Positions 16,303-25,227 of a stretch of 55,816 bases of DNA are shown here, one piece after another. Under the pieces are notes generated by a model, which was given only the letters and a program-made list of their open reading frames with translations, did not search any database and had not been told where the DNA came from. The DNA is from CAYRWR01 sp964537555 (GTDB lineage Bacteria > Spirochaetota > Brevinematia > Brevinematales > CAYRWR01), in assembly GCA_964537555.1 (NCBI GenBank), contig CAZIAD010000019.1, forward strand, positions 1-55,816, in the 5' to 3' direction. Position 1 is the stretch's first letter. Each line of letters opens with the position of its first letter. The translations under genes were made by a program, and so were the position numbers.

Positions 16303-17502
16303 ATGAGGAAGCAGAAACGCCTGGACATCTCTTTCATATTTATACTGGCTGCCCTGCTGGTATCCATCTATGCCATTCAATACCACTATCAGGCCCTGGA
16401 CCGCCAGGAGAAAATAGCAGAACAGGCTGTTCCTGAGCCCGAAGATCTGGTGGATTACCAGGGGCCGGTGGAGCATATCTTTTTTCACAGCCTCATCGTC
16501 TATCCGGAAAAGGCCTTTCATTCCGGGGAAGCCAGGGGCTTTGACGACTATTATGTGACTACCGGTGAGTTCAGAAAGATCATACAGTCCCTCTATGAGC
16601 GGGGCTATGTGCTGGTCCGTCCCGATCAGGTCTATGAGAGTACCACGAATGAAGGCCGGGTTATGATCCGGCGCAGAGAGCTTAAACTGCGCCGGGGCAG
16701 GAAACCCCTCATCATCTCCTTTGATGATACCAATTACTATCGGAAGTTCAGCCTGGCCGGGATCAACTCCCTCATCATCCTCACCAATGAGCGTATCGCT
16801 ACTCTGGCCCGGGACAGCCAGGATAAGCTGGTACTGTCCTATGACAGTGAGCACATCACCATCATTGATAATTTTATCGCGGATCATCCGGACTTTTCCT
16901 ACCGGGGAGCCAGGGGCATCATCGGAGTCACCGGCTATGAAGGGATACTGGGCTACCGGGTCACCAGTAATTACCCCCACTATAAGGAAGAGAGAGAAAA
17001 AGCCCTGGAAGTGGTCTCCGCCCTGAGACAGCGGGGATGGATATTCGCCAGCCATAGCTTTACCCACTGGCATCTGGAACAGGTCCCGGTATACCGCCTG
17101 AAGTATGACTTTATGCGCTGGAATGAGGAGATAAGGCCCCTGCTGGGTGACCTGGATATCTACCTCTACCCCTTTGGAGAGGGCCCTCAAAGTGAAAAAA
17201 ATGCCAGGGTAGCGCATTACACAGACAATAAATTCAGACTGCTGTACAGCGTAAGCAGTGACAGCTGGGAGAAGATATACCCTGAGCTGAATCTGGTCAT
17301 CGCGGGCCGGCGCCAGGTCGACGGCATCGCCTTCCGGCACCACACCGAAGGCATGCGGGACCTCTTTAATGTAGAGGATGTGATCGACCTGGCTGCCCGG
17401 GGCATATTCAGTACCCGTTATGCCGCCATAGCCCGTCTGACCAATAAAAACCTGGCCCTGCTCTCTGTGAGTAATACAGAACCGGAAATAACACTGTATT
17501 GA
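16303..17502 (+). CDS. polysaccharide-deacetylase-like membrane protein
   Basis: This 399-residue protein has an N-terminal membrane helix (about residues 8-25), then a NodB-like (CE4) domain: PLIISFDDTNYY at about 139-150 holds the motif-1 Asp pair, and WIFASHSFTHWHL at about 246-258 holds the motif-2 H-S-x-x-H metal site. IYLYPFGEGPQ matches motif 3. CE4 enzymes remove acetyl groups from peptidoglycan, chitin or exopolysaccharide, and the helix places this one outside the inner membrane. ATG 16303 follows a GGACGGG ribosome site. A 358-residue frame on the opposite strand is its mirror image and is rejected. The substrate cannot be named. Confidence 0.75.
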   Translation: MRKQKRLDISFIFILAALLVSIYAIQYHYQALDRQEKIAEQAVPEPEDLVDYQGPVEHIFFHSLIVYPEKAFHSGEARGFDDYYVTTGEFRKIIQSLYERGYVLVRPDQVYESTTNEGRVMIRRRELKLRRGRKPLIISFDDTNYYRKFSLAGINSLIILTNERIATLARDSQDKLVLSYDSEHITIIDNFIADHPDFSYRGARGIIGVTGYEGILGYRVTSNYPHYKEEREKALEVVSALRQRGWIFASHSFTHWHLEQVPVYRLKYDFMRWNEEIRPLLGDLDIYLYPFGEGPQSEKNARVAHYTDNKFRLLYSVSSDSWEKIYPELNLVIAGRRQVDGIAFRHHTEGMRDLFNVEDVIDLAARGIFSTRYAAIARLTNKNLALLSVSNTEPEITLY

Positions 17503-17838
17503 TCAGCAGAAACCTGGGTCCAGCTTCCGTTTCTAATACTGCAATCACAGCACGGCGCAGCAGCCGGCAATCTCAAATCTATCATAAAAAGGCTCTGAGG
17601 AGCACATCAGGCCCGGTGCCGGGATAAGGCTCACTGTATAAAGGGGTGCCCGCCCCCCGGACTGAACATCTATTATCCTGGCTCCGGGACAAGCAGGGGA
17701 TAAGGGAGGGCGTCCCCGGGGGACATCAGGCAGGAAATATACTGAAATATTCACTTCTTCACTGCTAAATCCGATACTTTGGAAGGAGGGGGTAGCCCTT
17801 TTTCCTTAAAAAAAACAGAGATATTTATATCCTATATA
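17503..17838. other. non-coding interval, GC-rich
   Basis: There is no supported gene. Visible elements: an AGAAAC ... GTTTCT inverted repeat at about 17508-17535 just after the deacetylase stop, possibly a Rho-independent structure without a T-run, and a 13-bp palindrome GTCCCCGGGGGAC at 17712-17724. A minus-strand 69-codon frame here (17545-17754) has no recognisable composition. Confidence 0.4.
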
Positions 17839-17867
17839 TTGAAAATATTCCGTGATTTGTGTATAGT
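17839..17867 (+). promoter_or_regulatory. promoter of the RsbW-like / STAS operon
   Basis: TTGAAA (17839-17844), 17-bp spacer and TATAGT (17862-17867). The leader to the chosen start at 17976 is about 100 bases. Its position argues against translation starting at 17859. Confidence 0.6.
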
Positions 17868-17975
17868 ATATTATTGGGTGGGTTTATCATCCCAAACTTC
17901 CTGTTTTGCGGTAAACAGGGGGTATTATATTTAGGGAGAGGGCGTGCCATCCCTAATAGACCAGGAGAAACGTGG

Positions 17976-18431
17976 GTGATATTTAACTTTAGGATCACAG
18001 GCAAAGAAGACCAGATCGTACAATTCGAAAAGGAATTGCTGGATATACTGCTGAGACTGGTGGAAAACGGCGATATGCTGGCCCATGAGATACACTTCTG
18101 TATCCATGAGTCTATTCTCAATATCCTGCAGCATTCCTACAAGTGGAACCTGGAACTGCCTATAGAGATCCGGCTGGACATCAGCGGGGGCCCTGACCCC
18201 AGCTCACGCACCCTGGAGATCCGCATCAAGGACAACGGACCCGCTATAGAAAAGGTCCTGGAGCCGCCCGACAAGCTGGATAAGTTCCAGATGAGAAAGC
18301 GGGGACTGTATATGATCTCCAAGATCATGGATGAATTTAACATCAAGCCTCAGGGGACTACGGGTAATGTGACCTATATGAAAAAGACGCTGACCCAAAA
18401 CTCAGAGGAAGTGCTGGATATTATTAAGTAA
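17976..18431 (+). CDS. RsbW/SpoIIAB-like ATP-binding serine kinase or anti-sigma factor
   Basis: This 151-residue GHKL-type ATPase domain has the N-box HFCIHESILNILQHSYK (Glu and Asn), the G1 box IRIKDNGPAIEKV and a G2-like RKRGLYMISKIMDEF. The size and isolated domain fit anti-sigma or switch kinases that phosphorylate a STAS partner. GTG 17976 was chosen: AGGAGA lies 7 bases upstream and the resulting length fits the family; the frame runs open to 17859 but that start overlaps the -10 box. The STAS gene follows after 40 bp. The target sigma factor or effector is not identified. Confidence 0.8.
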   Translation: MIFNFRITGKEDQIVQFEKELLDILLRLVENGDMLAHEIHFCIHESILNILQHSYKWNLELPIEIRLDISGGPDPSSRTLEIRIKDNGPAIEKVLEPPDKLDKFQMRKRGLYMISKIMDEFNIKPQGTTGNVTYMKKTLTQNSEEVLDIIK

Positions 18432-18471
18432 GTGTAGAAGTGGGCCGGGATGCCCGAACGAGAGGTGTTAA

Positions 18472-18843
18472 GTGGATGTAAAGATCAATATTATCGACGA
18501 TTTACTGGCAAAGGTACTGATCACCGGTGAGGTCAGCGTCTTCGATGAAGACTTTGCCCTCCTGTCTAAAGAGCTCATCGCCTATGTCAAGCTGGGTATC
18601 TATAGATTTATCATCGATATCGACCATGTCACCTATATCGACTCATCCGGGGTGGGGCTCATCATCCGCCTGGCCACCGCCGCCATGAAGAAGGAGACTA
18701 TGGTATGCGTGATCTGCGGCCAGCCCAATGTACTGCGGGTCTTTGCCGTGTCCAATGTAGACCGTATCATTAAATTTGTGGAAGATGAAAAAGCCGGATT
18801 CAAATACTTTAAAGAAGAGACCGGGCTGGTGCTGAAAGCCTAG
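18472..18843 (+). CDS. STAS-domain anti-anti-sigma factor (SpoIIAA/RsbV-like)
   Basis: This 123-residue STAS domain has the diagnostic VTYIDSSGVGLIIRL. Ser58 or Ser59 is the expected phosphorylation site of the neighbouring RsbW-like kinase, and SpoIIE-type phosphatases reverse it. The start is GTG 18472 with GAGAGG upstream. A short C-terminal extension (FKYFKEETGLVLKA) goes slightly beyond the minimal domain. It is the second gene of the operon and is followed by a terminator. Confidence 0.88.
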   Translation: MDVKINIIDDLLAKVLITGEVSVFDEDFALLSKELIAYVKLGIYRFIIDIDHVTYIDSSGVGLIIRLATAAMKKETMVCVICGQPNVLRVFAVSNVDRIIKFVEDEKAGFKYFKEETGLVLKA

Positions 18844-18876
18844 GACGGTAGGCCCGCCTGTATAGCATGATGAATG

Positions 18877-18900
18877 ACACCCCTCCGGGGTGTTTTTTTT
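18877..18900 (+). terminator. Rho-independent terminator after the STAS gene
   Basis: ACACCCC / GGGGTGT with a TCC loop (18877-18893) is followed by eight T. Confidence 0.92.
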
Positions 18901-18954
18901 ATGTTGGGGGTGGTTTATATAAATTAAATACAGGACTAGTCATTAGAGAATTGA

Positions 18955-19074
18955 TTTCATTATTGGGACGAAAGGGTTGCATCTACATCAATTGGAGGTA
19001 CATATAAATCGTTTGATTTTTCTCATGCAAAAAATTCTAAATTTAACGCTCAAATATATAGTGATATATATTAA
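18955..19074 (+). pseudogene. possible gene remnant (C-terminal fragment)
   Basis: A 39-codon open stretch without ATG ends in TAA and reads HYWDERVASTSIGGTYKSFD in its first half. The amino-acid composition is protein-like, and the stretch sits alone in AT-rich DNA between a terminator and a lipoprotein gene. It may be the tail of a decayed gene or chance. The rest of 18901-19176 shows nothing else. Confidence 0.2.
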
Positions 19075-19176
19075 AAACAATAAGTATCTTGAAAAAACTA
19101 ACAATATCAAGTATACTTAATGAAATTAGAGAAGGATAAGTTTGGTTTATAGTTTCATATATCAGGAGTTTTTATT

Positions 19177-19989
19177 ATGAAATTTCGTTTCCAGATTGTT
19201 ATAATGTCTATTGTAGTTCTGATTGCTTTCTACACTTGTACCAGTGGGATTGATCCGGAGATTGCAAATAATCCCCAGGTATCATCAGTTATGTTTTACC
19301 CACCAGCAGGAGTCTATTCTAATTATCCGATGGTCTATTTATCAAATGAAACATCAGACGTTCTTATATTTTACAGTACTAATGGTATGACACCACTAGC
19401 AACTGCTGATTACATATATACCGGTGATCCGATTCAACTAAAGGAAGACAGACAGATCAAGGCCTTTGCATGGAAGTTGGGTTTTTTAGAATCCGAGACT
19501 GCCGTAGCTGAATACACGTTAATCACAACCGTTAATTCATACTTTGAAATGCGAGACTTTTTAGCAGGTTCATGGGGGATGGTAAAGGATGTGTACACTG
19601 ATCAGAAATACTCAAATCATATAATCACGATAAACTATAGTGCTGCTCAAGCCACGAATCATCGATGGATGTTTTATGCCCAGGAAGATTCTGTAATCTT
19701 TCTAAATTTAACCAACTTCCTGAATATGGGTGTCATCTCAGGCGGATTTGTGGGGACACGTGTATATGAGACTACAAATATGGTCAAAACTTCAAGCATT
19801 GATTTGACTGCTTATACTATGGTGTTAAATGGAACTGCAGGTGGTGGTGGTGTTTCCACTTTTAATGCTATTTTTGACGAGAGCATTAATATAAAGGCTG
19901 GGTACACCTATATTATTCAAACGGAATACACAGCTAGCTCTTGTGTGGATTATTCTCTGGATTTATTCGTAGAAGTATCAAATTTATAG
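19177..19989 (+). CDS. lipoprotein with chitobiase/hexosaminidase C-terminal-like domain
   Basis: This 270-residue protein starts with a signal peptide and probable lipobox (LIAFYTC, Cys at residue 21). Residues about 33-112 match the small beta domain often called CHB_HEX_C: MFYPPAGVYSNYP, then DVLIFYSTNGMTPLATADYI, YTGDPIQL and IKAFAWKLGF, in the expected order. Such domains decorate secreted enzymes and surface proteins. The remaining half (about 120-270) is beta-rich and unrecognised. AGGAG precedes ATG 19177. The gene is AT-rich. No catalytic motif is visible. The downstream interval 19990-20260 holds no gene. Confidence 0.7.
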   Translation: MKFRFQIVIMSIVVLIAFYTCTSGIDPEIANNPQVSSVMFYPPAGVYSNYPMVYLSNETSDVLIFYSTNGMTPLATADYIYTGDPIQLKEDRQIKAFAWKLGFLESETAVAEYTLITTVNSYFEMRDFLAGSWGMVKDVYTDQKYSNHIITINYSAAQATNHRWMFYAQEDSVIFLNLTNFLNMGVISGGFVGTRVYETTNMVKTSSIDLTAYTMVLNGTAGGGGVSTFNAIFDESINIKAGYTYIIQTEYTASSCVDYSLDLFVEVSNL

Positions 19990-20260
19990 TAAAACAGATC
20001 AAGATTTAAGTTCAGGAATATGTAGATTAATACAATGACTCTCGATCATGTTTTTAATCTTTGTTTCGTTTTTAATAAATGGGTTCTGGTATGCCTGGAT
20101 TAAATTAGATTAGAGGCTGATTAACGTTGAACCAGTCAGATTAAGGTTAATCAAACATGCGGAAGAAAAATGACAATACCAAAAATACAGTTTCTCATAA
20201 TTAGGCAATTTAATGTATTTTATATCTAAAATGCCCAATCGAGCTATTATAGTTGGTAAT

Positions 20261-20869
20261 TTAAGGAGTTAGCCCAGCAGTCCAACCACCATTGGCTCCC
20301 AGGTTTATCAGCACTTTATTATCCTCAACTACTAAGCCGTTTCCACTGTCACCATTGTTATTTGTGATTACAGTTTGGGGATTGACAACTTTTAGTAGTA
20401 TATAGTTTGATATAATTATAGCTTGGGCAGGACTGGCAGATTGCAATCCAATACTTGACCAAATATCGTTAGTTACCTGTGTATAATAATTCACGTTGAA
20501 ATTGGCTATCTTAAAAATTGAAGTGAAATAGTTAGCGCTGGGAATGCTGAATTCGATGTAGTAAATACGATCAGACATTCTATTTAAAACTTGCGGCCCA
20601 GAGCCATCTGGTAATAAGCCTGTTACATCCCAAGTTCCAGTACCAGGAATAAAAGCGGGTAATTCTCCGATTAAAAAAGGTATCAAACCCATGGATTCGA
20701 TATCAATGGTATTCTCGATGTCATATCCTACTGCTATTTTTCCAGGGCCAGGAGAGTATTCCTCCCAGCTGATATAGGGATTCAGATCCCCCCACACCCC
20801 CGCCGGGAAGAACAGCCCGCAGCTGTTAAATACACATAAAATAAAAAGTAGTATAATGATCTTCTTCAT
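20261..20869 (-). CDS. hypothetical lipoprotein
   Basis: This 202-residue protein begins MKKIIILLFILCVFNSCGLF, a textbook signal with Cys17 in the lipobox. The mature part has aromatic, asparagine and proline rich beta-like sequence with no family I recognise. AGGAG (overlapping the upstream stop) precedes ATG 20869, and the gap to the preceding gene is only 9 bp, so it is cotranscribed with the beta-barrel protein at 20879. The C-terminus is glycine/asparagine rich. Confidence 0.6.
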   Translation of the reverse strand: MKKIIILLFILCVFNSCGLFFPAGVWGDLNPYISWEEYSPGPGKIAVGYDIENTIDIESMGLIPFLIGELPAFIPGTGTWDVTGLLPDGSGPQVLNRMSDRIYYIEFSIPSANYFTSIFKIANFNVNYYTQVTNDIWSSIGLQSASPAQAIIISNYILLKVVNPQTVITNNNGDSGNGLVVEDNKVLINLGANGGWTAGLTP

Positions 20870-20878
20870 CTCACACTC

Positions 20879-22225
20879 CTAAAACTTAAAACCCAGGCTC
20901 ACATAGGCCCCGGGTGCATTCTGAGCCAGGTTATACGAAATACCGGCCCGTCCGTAAAACAGCAGCCACTCGGCCTGGGCATAGATCCGCAGGTCTATGC
21001 CGGAACCGGGATCAGCTGAAATGGCCTGCCAATGGGCCAGGGGGGTGGTAAAATAGTAACCCCCGCCCAGTCCGGCTCCCAGGCGCAGTCCGGAGAGATG
21101 GAGAAAATGGTATCCCATATCCAGGTGGGCCTGAATTATTGAAACAGAGAGATTGCTGATCTGGGTGTTGTAGAATATGTAACTGCCTTCCAGGCCTATC
21201 CATAAGTTCTTGTTAAAAACCAGGTCGAAGCCCAGTCCGCCGTAGCTATTACCCCCTGCAAAGAGCCGTACAGCGCTATCTACCCGGACCTTACCGGGCC
21301 GGATCACTTTTTCCTCGCTGTCCATAAGCATGAAGTTCTGCTTGTCAAAGATGCGGTTCCGGCTGTCGGTGACGAGCAGGCTGTGCTCTTTAGTGACATC
21401 CAGATTGGTAAGGGTCGTGCCTTCTGCCACCTGCTTTCCATTAAAAAGTATAGTATACTGTTCTGAAGGCTTTCCCTTGATCTTCTGTATAGTGACCTGG
21501 GCCAGGGCCTCGTAGGAGATATTCTGTACCGAGTTTTCTTTAAGATTTGAGTGCAGGTTCATCATGATGGCCTGGTCACGGTCCCGGATGATCATATAGT
21601 TATAGTCCTGGCCGGCCAGGACCTTCATGCTCTTGTTAAAGTCTGTGGTCTGTACTTTTGCGATCGCTTTGTTGTTGACCAGGATGGTATAGCTGTCATC
21701 CCGGATCTTGAAGTCGTTAAAGTTTACTACAGCAAAACGGGGGATGATTTTAAAGCCGGCCTGTATACTGTCTATGATGAGACGGTCCATGACGTCGAAA
21801 ATATCCAGGTCTGTGGTAGAAGTATATTTTCGTTCGAAGATATCCTTTTGCTCGGCACGGGACCAAAGCCTGAGGATAATATGCGCTTCAGGCAGGCTGG
21901 CATCACCTTCCAGTCTGAGCTCGCCATAAATGATATAATCGGATTTAAACTTTTTTGCAATACTGGCTATCCCGGACACCTTAGTATCTATGCCAAAGAG
22001 TTCCCCGGCCTGAGGAATATTTACAAAGGGAAGAATACCTATGAAATTGTACAGAGAGCTGAACACCAGCTCCCGGGTGGCGTCTATGCTCGATGCAGAG
22101 TACGTCTGGGTGTCACTATGGTCTGCCAGGGGCAGTATAAGCAGGTTTTGTTTTGCCTGCTGGGCATGGAGCAGTAGAGGAGCAGCTATGGCCCCTGTGA
22201 TAAATAAAAAAGACAGGATCTTCAA
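20879..22225 (-). CDS. envelope protein with TolB-N-like domain and C-terminal beta-barrel
   Basis: This 448-residue protein starts with a signal peptide (KILSFLFITGAIAAPLLLHA). Residues about 25-160 (QNLLILPLADHS ... IAKKFKSDYIIYGELRLEG) resemble the N-terminal alpha/beta domain seen in TolB and FlgT/CsgG-like proteins. Residues about 315-448 form alternating hydrophobic strands ending in ...YVSLGFKF with a terminal Phe, typical of an outer-membrane beta-barrel. TTG 22225 was chosen: GGAGG lies 5 bases upstream and it starts the signal peptide; the open frame continues to 22351 without a ribosome site. It is followed closely by a lipoprotein gene. Function unknown; sensing or assembly in the envelope is inference. 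Confidence 0.65.
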   Translation of the reverse strand: MKILSFLFITGAIAAPLLLHAQQAKQNLLILPLADHSDTQTYSASSIDATRELVFSSLYNFIGILPFVNIPQAGELFGIDTKVSGIASIAKKFKSDYIIYGELRLEGDASLPEAHIILRLWSRAEQKDIFERKYTSTTDLDIFDVMDRLIIDSIQAGFKIIPRFAVVNFNDFKIRDDSYTILVNNKAIAKVQTTDFNKSMKVLAGQDYNYMIIRDRDQAIMMNLHSNLKENSVQNISYEALAQVTIQKIKGKPSEQYTILFNGKQVAEGTTLTNLDVTKEHSLLVTDSRNRIFDKQNFMLMDSEEKVIRPGKVRVDSAVRLFAGGNSYGGLGFDLVFNKNLWIGLEGSYIFYNTQISNLSVSIIQAHLDMGYHFLHLSGLRLGAGLGGGYYFTTPLAHWQAISADPGSGIDLRIYAQAEWLLFYGRAGISYNLAQNAPGAYVSLGFKF

Positions 22226-22379
22226 CTTAGCCTCCAGATATATGGTATATATGTTTATAGTAACATTTATTAAGGCTTTTTTCAAAGAATAGGCCTTTAT
22301 AGTGTGAAAAAACCATACAGTCTCAGGCTGGCCCTGGCTGTGGGCCGACATACACCACAGAACCGGCCTCCATCTATCA

Positions 22380-22739
22380 TCACCCTCCCTGTCCGTGATC
22401 CAGGTGCAGGATGTCTTTAAAGTACCAGGGCAGCAGTATAAACACCAGCAGGGCTGTGAGGACGGCCAGAATCAGGCCTCCATACAAGAAAATCCTTCCG
22501 GCGGGGCTGGGGCGATTAATCAAGCTCAGTCCCAGGAAATCTACCGCAGTGAGGCTGTAGACGGCCAGGCCCAGCTTCCAGAAAGGAAGGATATGCTGTG
22601 TGTAATCTGTGATATGGCCATCGGGGAATCCGGACAGAGAGATCTCTTTATAAAAATAATACACCAGGAGCACAGAGATTACAGCCAACAGGAAGCTGAT
22701 CAAGGGGGTGACTTTATTAAAAATGGAAGTCTGGTCCAT
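22380..22739 (-). CDS. small integral membrane protein
   Basis: This 119-residue protein has three predicted membrane helices (about residues 9-29, 52-70 and 82-104), a charged loop with PDGHITDYTQHI and a His/Asp/Gly-rich end (HLDHGQGG). AAGG precedes ATG 22739. It lies 24 bp after the CBM9-like lipoprotein gene and probably shares its transcript. I do not recognise the family. Confidence 0.55.
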   Translation of the reverse strand: MDQTSIFNKVTPLISFLLAVISVLLVYYFYKEISLSGFPDGHITDYTQHILPFWKLGLAVYSLTAVDFLGLSLINRPSPAGRIFLYGGLILAVLTALLVFILLPWYFKDILHLDHGQGG

Positions 22740-22763
22740 ACGCCGCCTTATGCCGGGCCTGGC

Positions 22764-23972
22764 TCACTGTAGTACCACGTGTCCGAAAAAGTCGGCATTT
22801 TTGTATGTGACATTCTTGTCCGCCTGTTCGATGATGTTCATGCCTATAAAGGCCTCCCGGTTATAGGTATTACCCCCGTTACCGGCGCCGTTGTCATTGT
22901 CACAATAGGCCATAGTGAGGCCCATCTCCTTACCGGCTGACATGGTTCCGACCGGACTGAGAGAGGAATTGTACACCGTGACAGCGAATTCCCAGATATT
23001 GGTGCCGTTACTGACCTGGCGGCTATAGGTCACATGACTGCCGTAGTAATTGACTGTGCCTCCGGAATTGATGTCCACTGCCGCATTACCCAGGGTGGAA
23101 CAATGGTAGGCATAGGCATTTTCATTGAGTTCATGGTCTCCCCCCGAGTAGTCTTCATCGATGAAGATCTCCAGGCAGTCATCCTCCCAATACTCATTAT
23201 CCCAGATCGGGTGAGCATCATTGACCACATCATCCACGATCTCTGTGAGCACATAGAGGACATTGCCTTTCCACACAAACCTGGAACGGCCCCAAAAGTC
23301 AGCCGCTGAGGGTGCAGAGGAGTTAAACAGGACCCACACCTGGTCTAGTGGGGCCCAGGCTGCAGTGGCCCAACAGGTGTCACTGCCGTTGCCGTCTATG
23401 GTGGGGGCGGTGCCTGCTTCCTTGACGATATAAGTGCCATTCATGAGCCGGGTGTCGGGCTGGCTGTTGGTGTAGTCATTAAAGGCCTGCACAGACAGAT
23501 CCCAGTAGATGGCAGAGTAAGCGCTGGTATCGACCAGGACATTGGTGTAGTCATTGGACAGGGTGGCGATGTGCTGGCCGTCCAGGGATACTTCGACCCG
23601 GTCTACCGCCCCGCTCAGGGAGAGGGTGAGGTCCAGGTAATGGCCGCTTATAGTGGCTGATAGTATAGACCCATCTATGGGCAGCACGGATACGTTGGTC
23701 ACTATGTTGGTGATAGTATTGGTAATGACATTGGTCACGATATTGGTGATCACAGTGTTGATCAGGTTAGTGATGGTATAGGTGTTGGTGATATTGTTGG
23801 TAGTGGTATTGGTAGTAGTATTAGTGATATAATTGGTCACCGTGGCCTGGGGGGCCGGGCCAGGCTCTTCTACCGGGGCGGCAGGACAGCCTGCCATGAC
23901 CAGGATGGACAGGATAGAGGAGAGGCTGAGGAGCAGAAGGGCTGTTTTTTTGAAGAATGATTCTTTTTTCAT
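22764..23972 (-). CDS. lipoprotein with ITN-repeat linker and CBM9-like domain
   Basis: This 402-residue protein has a signal and lipobox (LVMAGC, Cys at residue 29). Residues about 44-97 are a low-complexity linker made of TN-x-x and ITN units, nearly devoid of charge. The C-terminal domain (about 185-402) resembles family-9 carbohydrate-binding modules: APTIDGNGSDTCWATAAW, FVWKGNVLYVLTEIVDD, DDCLEIFIDEDY, ending in the NADFFGHVVLQ strand. That fold binds sugars in xylanases and occurs in many envelope proteins. There is no catalytic domain. ATG 23972 follows GAGG at 8 bases. A surface sugar-binding or sensing role is likely but inferred. Confidence 0.7.
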   Translation of the reverse strand: MKKESFFKKTALLLLSLSSILSILVMAGCPAAPVEEPGPAPQATVTNYITNTTTNTTTNNITNTYTITNLINTVITNIVTNVITNTITNIVTNVSVLPIDGSILSATISGHYLDLTLSLSGAVDRVEVSLDGQHIATLSNDYTNVLVDTSAYSAIYWDLSVQAFNDYTNSQPDTRLMNGTYIVKEAGTAPTIDGNGSDTCWATAAWAPLDQVWVLFNSSAPSAADFWGRSRFVWKGNVLYVLTEIVDDVVNDAHPIWDNEYWEDDCLEIFIDEDYSGGDHELNENAYAYHCSTLGNAAVDINSGGTVNYYGSHVTYSRQVSNGTNIWEFAVTVYNSSLSPVGTMSAGKEMGLTMAYCDNDNGAGNGGNTYNREAFIGMNIIEQADKNVTYKNADFFGHVVLQ

Positions 23973-24086
23973 GAAATTGCCTCACATAATTAATTCTTAA
24001 CATAAAATAGCATCAAATCGGATTAATTACAACTGGTAAAGTTAATTTAATGATTCAATCATACATGATTTCTGCTATCTCTGTAT

Positions 24087-25226
24087 TTAGACTATCCCCT
24101 CCAAAAACTCATCTTTCCCCATCCCCTGTTGCACCGCCTGCTGGTACCACTTGGCCCGTTCTTTTTCATTGGCCATGATAATGCTGGTGATTCGCCCCTC
24201 TTTAAAATAGAAGCAGCGGTAAATGTCTCCCTCTTTTTGTTCTACAATGTCCCTCAGTTCAGTTTCCATACGAGGGTGGTAGTTGATTGAAAAATAATAC
24301 TGCCCGAATACCTCACACTTGAGACGCCAGGGCAGGGGGATATAAGGAACCAGGGCTTCCCCTTTCAGAGAGCGGGCGGCATTGGCCCCGGCGGCCATAC
24401 CGGAGTGCTCGGCTCCATGCCAGAGGTGGCTGCGGTAACCGTCCCGCATGCGGGCTCCGTCTCCCCCGGCAAACACATGGGAGTGGGAACTCTGCATAAA
24501 TTGGTCCACCAGCCAGGCCTGATCGTATTCGATATCTATATCGATATCCCGGGGGCTAAAGGTACCGCTACAGAGGATGACACTGTCATAGCCTGTAATA
24601 TCCACGGCCTGGCCCCGGGGGGTAAATACCATTCTAATCCCTCTCCCCGCCATTCTTTCCTGGAGCATCCGAGCGGCCTGGATGTTCAGCTGCCGGCTCA
24701 TCAGGGGCGGTTCCACTCCGGCCAGCGTCACTGTATGGCCTTTTTTAGCCAGCTGATCCGCAGTCTCTATACCCAACACCCCGGTACCCACTACCAGGGC
24801 CTGGCCGGGACGGATCCGTGACAGGCGCTCAGTGTCCCGGGCGAAGTAATCTGTATAGGGGTCCGGAAGAGTATATTCTGCCGGAATATGAGTACGGGCC
24901 CCGGTACACAGCACCAGGCGTCCCCATTCCAGGCTCTGCCCCTGATCCGTGCTGAGTATATGGGTATCTGTATCCACTTTTTCCAGCCTGTGCCCGTTAT
25001 AAAGATCTATATCCTGTTCACTGTACCACTCTGAGGGGTAGAGAGCAAACTGATCTGTTGCAAATCCGGAAGCGATGTTCTTGGACAGTTTAGTCCGTTT
25101 ATAAGGCAGGCGGTCTTCTCCATTGATGATGGCTATACTGGCGTCGGGCAGGATGGCCCGTGCCTGCTCTGCTGCCCTGATACCGGCAATACCGGCACCG
25201 GCAATGATTATGTCATATTTTTGCAT
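24087..25226 (-). CDS. FAD-dependent pyridine-nucleotide-disulfide oxidoreductase family protein
   Basis: This 379-residue flavoprotein has the FAD-binding IIIAGAGIAGIRAAE at the N-terminus, RLPYKRTKLSK (typical of rubredoxin, ferredoxin and nitrite-reductase-type reductases), a second dinucleotide fold ALVVGTGVLGIETAD for NAD(P)H, and HVFAGGDGARM for the second FAD contact. No redox-active CxxC pair is present, which excludes glutathione- or thioredoxin-reductase chemistry. It would move electrons from NAD(P)H to a small redox protein, but no partner is nearby. The gene begins 1 bp after the hydrolase-fold gene, so they are coupled, with AAGGGA as ribosome site. Confidence 0.8.
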   Translation of the reverse strand: MQKYDIIIAGAGIAGIRAAEQARAILPDASIAIINGEDRLPYKRTKLSKNIASGFATDQFALYPSEWYSEQDIDLYNGHRLEKVDTDTHILSTDQGQSLEWGRLVLCTGARTHIPAEYTLPDPYTDYFARDTERLSRIRPGQALVVGTGVLGIETADQLAKKGHTVTLAGVEPPLMSRQLNIQAARMLQERMAGRGIRMVFTPRGQAVDITGYDSVILCSGTFSPRDIDIDIEYDQAWLVDQFMQSSHSHVFAGGDGARMRDGYRSHLWHGAEHSGMAAGANAARSLKGEALVPYIPLPWRLKCEVFGQYYFSINYHPRMETELRDIVEQKEGDIYRCFYFKEGRITSIIMANEKERAKWYQQAVQQGMGKDEFLEGIV

Positions 25227-25227
25227 A

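Noticed and set aside
16267..17343. 358-codon minus-strand frame
   Set aside because: Mirror frame of the polysaccharide-deacetylase-like gene; no ribosome site and no recognisable motif.
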